Part shown: piece after piece, positions 46,564 to 55,407 of the stretch | Layout: each line of letters opens with the position of its first letter | Position numbering within the stretch: position 1 is the first letter of the stretch | NCBI RefSeq assembly: GCF_009828925.2 | Contig: NZ_WUTY02000001.1 | Location: forward strand, 3,564,492-3,628,491 | DNA length: 64,000 nucleotides | From: Methylicorpusculum oleiharenae | GTDB taxonomy: Bacteria; Pseudomonadota; Gammaproteobacteria; Methylococcales; Methylomonadaceae | Direction of reading: 5' to 3' | Translations under genes and position numbers: made by a program | The notes under the pieces: generated by a model | Database searches by the model: none | Told to the model about the DNA's origin: nothing | What the model saw: the letters and a program-made list of their open reading frames with translations, nothing else

Positions 46564-47319
46564 TTAATTCTCCAAACTAGACAAAATCAATCCTGTGGGT
46601 AACTCGCATTTGAGCGCCACCATTTCCCGCAACACCGCTTCTTCGGCAATAAAAGCCTCCACCGCCGAAGGGTCGAACTGAGTTCCCGACCGCTTGAGAA
46701 TTTCCCGCTTCGCTGTATCGTAATCGCTCCCTTTTCGGTAAGGACGATTGGAAGTTATGGCGTCCAAAGTGTCGATGACGGCGAACAAGCGGGCACCGAG
46801 GGGAATCATTTCCCCGCTCAAACCGCCGGGATAACCGCTGCCGTCATAACGTTCCTCGTGGTTGAGAATAATCTCCGCGGCTTCCTGCATGAACGGCAAA
46901 CGGACTACGATGGCGTGTCCTTTTTCAGGGTGGGTGCGCATTTCCGCCCATTCGTTTTCGTCGAGCGAGCCTTCTTTCAGCAAAATGGCATCTGCGATGC
47001 CGATTTTACCGATGTCGTGCAAAAGCGCGCCCCAATAGCATTGCCGCAACCGCATGGGATCGGAAATAAAACGCCGCGCCAGCACCAGAGTATGACAGGC
47101 CACCCGTTTGGAATGCAGGCCGGTTTCATGTTCGCGAAGATCGAGCGCCTCTACCAAAGCCTCGGCGAATGCCGAATACACATCGTCCGGCCAAGAAGCC
47201 GCCTTGCGTCCGTCCAGAAAACAATTCTCGCAGCAGCAACGGCCGCCGCTGGCGCTATGCAGTTGCCTACCGATCCGGCGTCCGCAACTCGTACAGGTTA
47301 AATCCGATGCATTGTCCAT
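46564..47319 (-). CDS. HD-GYP domain phosphodiesterase with N-terminal zinc ribbon
   Basis: The 251-residue protein starts with CTSCGRRI and CCCENC, a small four-Cys metal site, followed by a full HD-GYP domain: GLHSKRVACHT near residue 64, GALLHDIGKIGIAD near residue 88, THPEKGHAI, NHEERYDGSGYPGGL near residue 145 and FAVIDTLDAI. HD-GYP proteins hydrolyse cyclic di-GMP or related nucleotides. A soluble enzyme with a Cys cluster inside a mercury operon suggests metal-responsive second-messenger signalling, but this is inference. It is 23 bp after the Cys-rich gene. Confidence 0.85.
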   Translation of the reverse strand: MDNASDLTCTSCGRRIGRQLHSASGGRCCCENCFLDGRKAASWPDDVYSAFAEALVEALDLREHETGLHSKRVACHTLVLARRFISDPMRLRQCYWGALLHDIGKIGIADAILLKEGSLDENEWAEMRTHPEKGHAIVVRLPFMQEAAEIILNHEERYDGSGYPGGLSGEMIPLGARLFAVIDTLDAITSNRPYRKGSDYDTAKREILKRSGTQFDPSAVEAFIAEEAVLREMVALKCELPTGLILSSLEN

Positions 47320-47342
47320 AATCCGCCTTTCTTTGTTTCAAT

Positions 47343-47720
47343 TCATTTACTGCAACAGCCCATATTTTCACCAAAAACACCGGCATAATTTGTTTGCCAC
47401 GCTAAACGCGCAATGAAATAGTGCGAATCTTTATGAAATACCTCCAGGCAATGAGGACAGCGACAAAACTCAACCGGTTTGCCGTTAAAATCCATTGTCA
47501 CGGTAGTATTAACCGGTTTTTCAGCTAAACAAACCGGACACACTGTCAAACCGGATGTTTCGGCCAGACATGAATCAGGGTCGGTTATGAATAACTCCAG
47601 ACAACCCTTACAACAAAACCAATATTGCTTCCCTGCATGGTTATGTTGAACGGCTTTTTTCTTGGGGATGCCTAATCTGACTAATGAACATCCACAAGCC
47701 GGGCAAATGGGGGTTTCCAT
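47343..47720 (-). CDS. Cys-rich metal-binding protein with YHS/TRASH-like domain
   Basis: The 125-residue protein begins METPICPACGCSLVRLG at the ATG 47720. It contains CxxCxC (residues 6-11), a TRASH/YHS-like core QYWFCCKGCLELFITDP near residue 34, a second ribbon CPVC and CRCPHC near residues 62-90, and ends CCSK. It is predicted to bind a heavy metal or zinc. YHS proteins often occur with MerA or copper ATPases. A 14-codon copy of its start is found downstream of merC (48361-48402). Confidence 0.7.
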   Translation of the reverse strand: METPICPACGCSLVRLGIPKKKAVQHNHAGKQYWFCCKGCLELFITDPDSCLAETSGLTVCPVCLAEKPVNTTVTMDFNGKPVEFCRCPHCLEVFHKDSHYFIARLAWQTNYAGVFGENMGCCSK

Positions 47721-47764
47721 CGTTTGAATCTCTGATGAGTGATGCTTTAGGATATCGAGCTTGA

Positions 47765-48307
47765 TCAATAGGTATAGTCAAAATCGGCTTGTCTTCTTAG
47801 ATCCAGCATTTCCTGAAGGCTAACGGGTTTAAAGATTTTCTTTGCATAATCCGCGATCTCGCCCATGTCCTTATCAGGTTCAGGTGCTATATCCGAGACA
47901 ATGAGAAAACCTTTGTTAACGTAAAACCGCGCACCTTCCTTGTGCAGCGTTATAAGATAATCACCGTAAGTTTCGGGAATTTGATTGAGAGGCATGTCCA
48001 ACTGAGTAAAGAGGGCCCTTCGCAGATTTTCCGGGATTTTGTAGTCCTGAATGGAATCCTTATCCGAGAACCAACCCATTTTAAATGTGTTGATGCCATC
48101 AGCATCAACCACGACATCCACAGCCAAGCCTTGATTAAGTGCAGCCAAAATCATGTTATAAGCGACACAGATTTGCGCATCGTCCTGTTTTAGGCTGGTT
48201 TTAAATGCACAAAGAGACGTCCACTTTGCTCTCCTTGAGCCGCCATGAGCGGCATGGGCAAAACTAAGGTAAAAATAAGCATCATAAGACTTTTTTTTCA
48301 TATTCAT
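47765..48307 (-). CDS. DsrE/F-like protein whose signal peptide is out of frame
   Basis: From residue 38 the 180-residue protein reads as a DsrE-like domain (KTSLKQDDAQICVAYNMILA, then LNQGLAVDVVVDADGI). GGAGG lies nine bases before the ATG at 48307. The first 37 residues make no sense, but another frame of the same bases encodes a clear signal peptide, KSLMMLIFTLVLPMPLMAAQ, joined to GRLFVHLK. Adding one A to the A4 run at 48199-48202 and removing one from the A8 run at 48291-48298 would give an exported protein. It is either a mutated gene or a sequence error. It overlaps the Cys-rich unit's leader. Confidence 0.65.
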   Translation of the reverse strand: MNMKKKSYDAYFYLSFAHAAHGGSRRAKWTSLCAFKTSLKQDDAQICVAYNMILAALNQGLAVDVVVDADGINTFKMGWFSDKDSIQDYKIPENLRRALFTQLDMPLNQIPETYGDYLITLHKEGARFYVNKGFLIVSDIAPEPDKDMGEIADYAKKIFKPVSLQEMLDLRRQADFDYTY

Positions 48308-48360
48308 TACTTTATTCCTCCAAGAGGATCAATGTATTAGAAAATAACTGATAAAATTAA

Positions 48361-48402
48361 TTAAAATGAGCATCCACAAACTTGGCAAATGAGGGGCCTC
48401 AT
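48361..48402 (-). pseudogene. remnant of a Cys-rich protein gene start (14 codons)
   Basis: Minus-strand MRPLICQVCGCSF followed by TAA parallels METPICPACGCSL, the start of the gene at 47343-47720. The DNA matches well over about 45 bases and then diverges. It lies between merC and the DsrE-like gene, another scar of duplicated mer-operon pieces. Confidence 0.65.
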
Positions 48403-48465
48403 CGTTTATTTCATAAAAAAACCATTATCTTCCGGAAGCATCACCGAGTGTATCAGCGGGTTTTG

Positions 48466-48891
48466 TCACCGGTCTTCCGTCTTGCATTCGTCATCCGCAC
48501 AAGCAGGGCTGTTGCGTCCGATCATAAAATCCCAGACATTAGCGACGACAAAAAGCGCAAGCCCTATATAGACCAGCATCACGGCGACCGGCAATATCCC
48601 CGTAACGGTAAGACCTAAGCCGAGGGTGCTGACCGATGCGCCGATGCCGCCGGTCCAGAACGCGAGCATCGCTTCCTCCGAGAGCGCTGCATGTTTCCTC
48701 GCGGAACGATAAAGCGTCCATAAATTTAAACCGGCGAACCCCACAAACATCGGCAACAAAAAGGCGTCGTTTATCAGAAAGCCAAGCCCGACGGCAGCCA
48801 CGGCGCTGAGCACCACAGTGACGCCAAGACAGCAGGCCGCGGCAACCGCGGCGCCGAACAAACCGCCATATTGACTTAATTTTTCATTCAT
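48466..48891 (-). CDS. merC: mercury transport protein MerC
   Basis: The 141-residue protein has four membrane helices. The first carries the vicinal cysteines (AAVAAACCLGVTVVLS near residue 16), and the last helix MLVYIGLALFVVANVWDFM followed by CADDEC matches the end of MerC. MerC imports Hg(II) for reduction by MerA. The ATG at 48891 lies 23 bp after merD. It is followed by remnants of duplicated genes. Confidence 0.82.
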   Translation of the reverse strand: MNEKLSQYGGLFGAAVAAACCLGVTVVLSAVAAVGLGFLINDAFLLPMFVGFAGLNLWTLYRSARKHAALSEEAMLAFWTGGIGASVSTLGLGLTVTGILPVAVMLVYIGLALFVVANVWDFMIGRNSPACADDECKTEDR

Positions 48892-48914
48892 TTTAATGCT
48901 CCACAATATTTTGC

Positions 48915-49282
48915 TTAAAGCGAGACCATAAAATGTTGCTTCAGGCTTTGTTCAAAACAATTCAATCTATTTCGGCATGTTTCAATGTATCGAATCAATT
49001 CAGCCAGACTTGTTTCCGTAGCGTCATCGTCCTTGTTATTACGGGCAGCCAATAACCGGTCGATTTGCTCTAACGGAATACCCACATCGCGAGCCATTCG
49101 AATAAACCGCAACCGTTCGATCACCGGCTCGTAAAACAAGAACATACCCCCCGCTGTTTTGTCGTTAACCTGAATCAAGCCGCGATCGATATAGGTTCTA
49201 ATGCAATGAACGCTGATACCGGTTTGCTTAGCCAGGGTTGAGAGCCTGATCAGCTTGTCATCCTTAAAACAGGCATTCATCA

Positions 49283-49283
<1 letters not shown>
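48915..49283 (-). CDS. merD: MerD-like co-regulator of the mer operon
   Basis: The 122-residue protein has a MerR-type winged helix (IRLSTLAKQTGISVHCIRTY near residue 11, then RGLIQ and AGGMFLF). MerD of Tn501/Tn21 has the same layout, including the SVHxxRxYxxRGL segment and a place at the end of the merA transcript, and it lowers operon expression by displacing MerR. The start ATG overlaps the merA stop by one base. It lacks the three Hg-binding Cys of MerR. Confidence 0.75.
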
Positions 49284-50965
<1,682 letters not shown>

Positions 50966-51006
50966 CTAGCTTAAACACAGTTTCAATAGCCATGACTGTC
51001 TTCAAT

Positions 51007-51264
51007 TTAACAACAACGTGGCGAAACGAAACATTTATCTGTCTCGGCAGTTTTACCGTCTATTTCTTTAACCTGATAACCTTGTTGAGCAATGTGCTCA
51101 AGCAGTGATTCAAGACGGGTTTCACCGGTAACCGTCAGGATGCCAATGCCTTCCGGGTGCGAAACTTTAATCTCGACGCCTTCAAGCTCATTCAATTTTT
51201 TCTCGATGGCATCGGCACAGCTTGGGCAGGTCATACCATCAATTTTCAGTTTTTTAGTCCACAT
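51007..51264 (-). CDS. stand-alone HMA protein derived from the MerA N-terminus
   Basis: The 85-residue protein has the [15 protein letters not shown] metal-binding motif near residue 10. Residues 1-70 are almost the same as the first 70 of MerA, and the DNA is also very similar, including the ATG context. The end differs: DKCFVSPRCC adds three Cys. It has no signal peptide, so it would be a cytoplasmic mercury-binding protein, able to pass Hg(II) from MerT to MerA. It lies 53 bp before merA and 14 bp after merP. Confidence 0.8.
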   Translation of the reverse strand: MWTKKLKIDGMTCPSCADAIEKKLNELEGVEIKVSHPEGIGILTVTGETRLESLLEHIAQQGYQVKEIDGKTAETDKCFVSPRCC

Positions 51265-51278
51265 AACGATTCCTTGAA

Positions 51279-51617
51279 TTACTTTGGCTGGTGAACAGTC
51301 GCCGGATAACCGGCATTTGTAGTCGCTTTAATCAAGGCTTCTATACTGGTTTTTTGCGGATCAAACGTGACGTCTGCCATTTTAGTATCCCCATCAACAC
51401 TCACCTTTTGCACACCATCGACACTCTGTAGGGCTTTTTTAATGGTGATTTTACACATCGCACAGGTCATGTTCTGCATATCCAATGTGACGGATTGGCT
51501 GCTGTTTTGCTTTTGCACTTGAACAGGAACAGCTGCTTCAGCATGAGCTGTTTGAAATAATAAAGGCGTGATTAATAAGCTCAACGTTAAACATACGGTT
51601 TTTATAGTCATCATCAT
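51279..51617 (-). CDS. merP: periplasmic mercury-binding protein MerP
   Basis: The 112-residue protein has a signal peptide (TVCLTLSLLITPLLFQTAHA) and one HMA domain with MQNMTCAMCKITIKKALQSV near residue 52 and the later DVTFDPQKTSIEALI. It binds Hg(II) in the periplasm and hands it to MerT. It follows merT by 5 bp on the same strand. Confidence 0.92.
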   Translation of the reverse strand: MMMTIKTVCLTLSLLITPLLFQTAHAEAAVPVQVQKQNSSQSVTLDMQNMTCAMCKITIKKALQSVDGVQKVSVDGDTKMADVTFDPQKTSIEALIKATTNAGYPATVHQPK

Positions 51618-51622
51618 TCTCC

Positions 51623-51994
51623 TTAATCCATAAAAATTGGGGCGTACCAGGGAAAGGCCAACAGCAGCAAGATCGACGCAGAGCCGCTCCAGAAGATAAT
51701 TCGCTGTTTGTGTTTAACTTCTGGTAATGCACAGGCCTCACCCTCTTTACAGCTAGCCGGTATCAAATAGAGCCTGCGATACCCCAGACCAATAAAAATC
51801 AGGGTGAGAATAATAAAATAAGGCCTGACCGTTTCCATCGAAGTCAAGGCGCTCATCCACGCACCGCCAATCCCTAAGGATAAAAGCAGTAAGGGGCCGA
51901 CACAGCAAACCGATGCGCCAATGGCGGCCAGGCCGGCGCCGATCCCTAACCAGGATGAGTCTTCTTGGGGTGGTGTTTCATGTTCTGTAGTCAT
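51623..51994 (-). CDS. merT: mercuric transport protein MerT
   Basis: The 123-residue protein has three membrane helices, with the vicinal Cys pair in IGASVCCVGPLLLLSLGI near residue 26 and the second loop CKEGEACALPEVKHK near residue 82. MerT takes Hg(II) from MerP into the cytoplasm. The ATG at 51994 is used; the upstream 8-residue extension is unlikely. It is first after the mer operator. Confidence 0.92.
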   Translation of the reverse strand: MTTEHETPPQEDSSWLGIGAGLAAIGASVCCVGPLLLLSLGIGGAWMSALTSMETVRPYFIILTLIFIGLGYRRLYLIPASCKEGEACALPEVKHKQRIIFWSGSASILLLLAFPWYAPIFMD

Positions 51995-52092
51995 AAGAAT
52001 TTTCCTAAATAAAAACAAAGCGTCTGATAATCGGCATTCGGCAAAGGCCTAGCGAATGCTGAGAATGTCAGGTTTAATAAAGCACGAAGAAA

Positions 52093-52124
52093 AGTTTAAA
52101 CCCTGTTCCATAGAACAGTGTCAA
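52093..52124 (-). promoter_or_regulatory. mer operator-promoter
   Basis: Minus strand: -35 TTGACA (52119-52124), a 20-base spacer and -10 TAAACT (52093-52098). The spacer holds the perfect dyad CTGTTC-TATG-GAACAG (52103-52118), as expected for MerR, which twists the overlong spacer when Hg(II) binds. It lies between merR and merT. Confidence 0.85.
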
Positions 52125-52151
52125 GCAGAATTTACATTATTTTTTGAATAC

Positions 52152-52556
52152 TCAGGATTTTGAGTCCGAGTTATTTGAAAGTGCATCGATGAGGGAACAA
52201 TGTTCTGCAGAAGAATCGCTCTGGCAGCGTTTTACCAGCGCCTCCAATACATTATGAAGCGCCGTTAAATCTTTTATTTGCGCATCGATTTGCAGGCATT
52301 TCTGTTCGGCAATTTCTCGCACGTCGGCGCAATGACCGGCATCGAGCGACAACAGTTGGGCAATTTCTTTTAAGGTAAAACCCGCTTGTTGCGCGCGTTT
52401 GATAAATCGGATTCTGGCTATGGCATTGGCCGGATAATGCCGGTAACCGCTAAAGGGTTTGCCGGGCTCATCCAGCAAACCGATACGCTGGTAATAGCGG
52501 ATGGTTTCAATGGTGACTTCGGCTTGTTTCGCTAGATTTCCAATTGTAAGTTTCAT
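52152..52556 (-). CDS. merR: mercury-responsive regulator MerR
   Basis: The 134-residue protein has the N-terminal winged helix (LTIGNLAKQAEVTIETIRYY) and the three Hg-coordinating cysteines at C76 (GHCADVR), C111 (VKRCQSD) and C120 (EHCSLID), in the MerR spacing. It should repress and activate the mer promoter just downstream. It is encoded in the same direction as the structural genes, unlike the divergent arrangement of Tn501. Confidence 0.92.
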   Translation of the reverse strand: MKLTIGNLAKQAEVTIETIRYYQRIGLLDEPGKPFSGYRHYPANAIARIRFIKRAQQAGFTLKEIAQLLSLDAGHCADVREIAEQKCLQIDAQIKDLTALHNVLEALVKRCQSDSSAEHCSLIDALSNNSDSKS

Positions 52557-53069
52557 CTTTGCACCAACAGGTGTGTTTCAGAAAGCGACCAATGATGTGA
52601 CGCGCGATTGATGGGTCCGATGCAAAAACGCACAGCCTGATCTGCATCCAGCATAGCGGTTCACAAGCCACATCAAGGGCGGGAATGTCATGTAGTAGCG
52701 TAACGTGCTTTGGTGAGCATCTTTTCCTAAATATCTATTTTGTCAACTTGTTCTCTGGCAAAATACTCTAAAGTTATCAAGCAATCATGGACTGTATTAC
52801 GCATATCCAATCAGTCATTGAATATAGTCTAATATGAACGTCTTCTTTTCAGCCAATTGTGCACAGTTACAAATGTATAGTGAAGAGCACTAAGCTAAAA
52901 TCAACAAAATCGGTTGAGAATTTTGCCGCATACCGACATAAAAAACTACCCGAGATTGCCTAAAAATAGGTTTTATCTTGAATGATTTCAGTATGAAACT
53001 TTAATGAATACTCAGGGAGAGTTAATTCTTTGATGTTACTTATTTACGAAGGAATCCTTACTGTCACCC
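52557..53069. other. intergenic DNA with no clear gene, 513 bp
   Basis: The stretch must contain the merR promoter. No repeat end or transposase fragment was recognised. It runs directly into the truncated pirin frame at its right end, so a rearrangement junction lies near 53065. Confidence 0.45.
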
Positions 53070-53705
53070 ATGTTGCATCAAGACCACCTTGGCTATCGCG
53101 GTGATTTGAAGCCTGGTTCGGTGCAATGGATGACCGCTGGCCGTGGAATCATTCATTCCGAAATGCCGCAACAAGAGAGCGGCCGCATGCGCGGGTTCCA
53201 GCTTTGGGTGAATCTGCCCGCTCGGGAAAAAATGAAACCACCTGCGTACCAGGATATTCAACCCGAGGAAATTCCCTTGCTTACTCTGCAGAACGGAGGC
53301 CGGGTAAAAGTCGTCGCGGGGACTGCTCAGATTGAAGGTCAAGTAGTATCCGGCTCTATCCAGGGAATGAGTACCGACCCTTTGTTTCTTGATGTTCGGC
53401 TCACAGCAGATGGTCATTTTGTCCAGCCGATTGCTCAAAGGCATAACGAATTCCTTTATCTTTACGAGGGCTTGGCCAAAGTCGGTTCAATACCAGAAAG
53501 TCGGTTGCTGGCAACCCATGCCGTCGGCGTGCTCTCCGAAGGGGATCGCGTGGAAATTCACGCAGGGAGGAAAGGAGCCTCTTTTCTGAGGCTTGCGGCC
53601 AAACCCTTACATGAGCCGGTTGTCCAGTATGGCCCTTTTGTGATGAACACACGCGATGAAATTGGACAGGCACTTGCGGATTATCGGGATGGGAAGTTGA
53701 TGTAA
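53070..53705 (+). pseudogene. pirin-family protein, 5'-truncated
   Basis: The 211-codon frame starts at LHQDHLGYRGDLKPGSVQWM, which in full-length pirins lies about 70 residues from the N-terminus, after the metal-binding HxH segment. SAGRGIIHSE-like text (MTAGRGIIHSEMPQQ), GFQLWVNLPAREK and the C-terminal cupin FVMNTRDEIGQALADY are intact. The loss of the N-terminal cupin strands and two of the metal-binding His makes activity unlikely. An internal restart at the ATG 53070 is possible. Confidence 0.72.
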
Positions 53706-53744
53706 GCCCGACCATCCAGCAGCAGTTCTTGAGGCACAGTTTGG

Positions 53745-54344
53745 TCAATAACTTCGCAGTTCTTTCTTGCTTCTTTCCTTGATGACAATAACGCTTAGAG
53801 TACTTAATGAACGATGCAATTTTTTGTTGTCCCAATTTTCATGTATCAAGTCGCTGATTACTTCATGAGCCAGTTCAAGCTCCCTATAGTTCATTAAATA
53901 CGGACTCACTGGCAGCAGCCTTGGCTCAAAAAGCCTTTGAACTGATTTGTCTTCCAGACGAGTCTGTTTTTCATTTAGAAGATTTGCTTTCTCTACTTCT
54001 TGTTCAGGGCTTAAGTATTTCGGATGGTGGGTTTCCCGAATGCGTTCAGTAACCAAAAACCATGTGCCGTCGTCGAAGTACTCTTGTTCATCCGGATAGG
54101 TAACTTTTCTGTTCTTTCTAAACCTTTTGTTGGCTATCTTTTGATGGTTTTCATCGATCGCCTGCAATTGCTCGCATTCGATCCGCAATAGCGCATGGCT
54201 CTTATCTTTATTGAAACCCGAGCTGTTCCCTCTCTTATCGACACACTCTTCAATAGGCAAATATTCCAGGACGTCACGATCACGGTTGATGTTGGTGCAT
54301 GCCGAAATCAGTAATGCCTGTATAAGTACCAAAGCCAGTTTCAT
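53745..54344 (-). CDS. lipoprotein of unknown function (downstream of a pair)
   Basis: The 199-residue protein starts MKLALVLIQALLISAC, a lipoprotein signal with the lipobox LISAC at residues 12-16. The mature part is charged and mostly helical with many E, K and R. No family is recognised. The gene begins immediately after the stop of the other lipoprotein gene, so they should be coexpressed and may work together. Confidence 0.6.
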   Translation of the reverse strand: MKLALVLIQALLISACTNINRDRDVLEYLPIEECVDKRGNSSGFNKDKSHALLRIECEQLQAIDENHQKIANKRFRKNRKVTYPDEQEYFDDGTWFLVTERIRETHHPKYLSPEQEVEKANLLNEKQTRLEDKSVQRLFEPRLLPVSPYLMNYRELELAHEVISDLIHENWDNKKLHRSLSTLSVIVIKERSKKELRSY

Positions 54345-54345
54345 T

Positions 54346-54927
54346 TTACCCTTGGCGTTGCTTAAGCTCGCGTCCAATTACCGATTGCAGCTCTCGGTAA
54401 CGCCATGGGCTACAGAGTGTTTTATGCCCGATCGTTGAATTAGCAGCCATTAACCCATAGAGATCAACCAAGTTCGTGTTGGAAATCTCGTTTAATCGGT
54501 TTGGCAAAATCTTCACTTTGTCGTTACGGGCCTTAATCGATTTTTGCCCATCTATTTCCGCCCATAGTCTCGTTCGGTATTTGTTGGCTAGATCTTGAGG
54601 TATCCGCAGTTCTGGATAATTCTCATCAATGTAAAGTCCTTTTACAAATTCCCAGCAAAGTGAATTTTCCTCTAATGGTTCTTTCGAGGCATGCCTTCCG
54701 TGCTCGGAACTCCCATGAAGGCTTGATTCAGAAAATTTTTGAACCATCACAATCCGATGGCATTCATGATGGGCTTGCAAATATCCTTGCTCTCCACTGA
54801 TTTTAGTTTCCGTCATTCGCTTCATTGCGCATGCATCCAGTTCTGCGTTTTTTTCCAGCGCAAATCTTTGAGCTTGAGTACACCCAGTCAACCAGCCCGC
54901 CATCATTAAAACAACCAATCTAACCAT
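54346..54927 (-). CDS. lipoprotein of unknown function (upstream of a pair)
   Basis: The 193-residue protein starts MVRLVVLMMAGWLTGC with a lipobox LTGC at residues 13-16; AAAGG lies just before the ATG at 54927. The mature part has five Cys and His-rich text AHHECHRIVM near residue 52, so a metal or haem role cannot be excluded. No family is recognised. Its stop and the next lipoprotein start are in direct contact. Confidence 0.6.
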   Translation of the reverse strand: MVRLVVLMMAGWLTGCTQAQRFALEKNAELDACAMKRMTETKISGEQGYLQAHHECHRIVMVQKFSESSLHGSSEHGRHASKEPLEENSLCWEFVKGLYIDENYPELRIPQDLANKYRTRLWAEIDGQKSIKARNDKVKILPNRLNEISNTNLVDLYGLMAANSTIGHKTLCSPWRYRELQSVIGRELKQRQG

Positions 54928-55407
54928 AACCTTTCTCTCGAGCTCCCTCGGGCGTTTAACTATCGAATTTACCCTGATCCAGCATCTCACACTCTTAAAA
55001 CAATGCAAGGGTGCATCGATGTCATCTTTCTAATCCTGGGGGGGGGGGGGTGGTAAACCCGTGAATTAACCTGAAATAATGAAAAATTTATTTAGTAATT
55101 CACTAAAAAATTCATTTATTTACATGATTGGTGATGATTACACCTATTATCATCACTTATCATGAAAAACCAAAAGTACGACTTCTTCGACAAGATTTAA
55201 GGCAGTTATCGTTTGACACAAAATGTAAAAAACTCCGGCAGAGACAGAATTGCTAACAACATCTAATGTTGGCCCCTTCTAAATTGGAGGGAATGATTTT
55301 CTGGCTTGTATGTGCAACGGCTCGCATTGAGCCGTTTAGCCGGCATTCTGCAACTTAATCCCAATTCAGACGGCCTTGGCAACTCGTTGATGCTCTTCGT
55401 AGTCTGG
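54928..55407. other. AT-rich intergenic DNA with a G13 tract
   Basis: No gene is seen. A run of 13 G occurs at 55038-55050. The rest is AT-rich, with ATCATCACTTATCATG-type repeats around 55120-55165. The DNA changes to clearly higher G+C soon after 55400. Confidence 0.5.

Noticed and set aside
55038-55050. G13 tract as a phase-variation switch
   Set aside because: It lies outside any gene or recognised promoter, so no switching effect can be supported.
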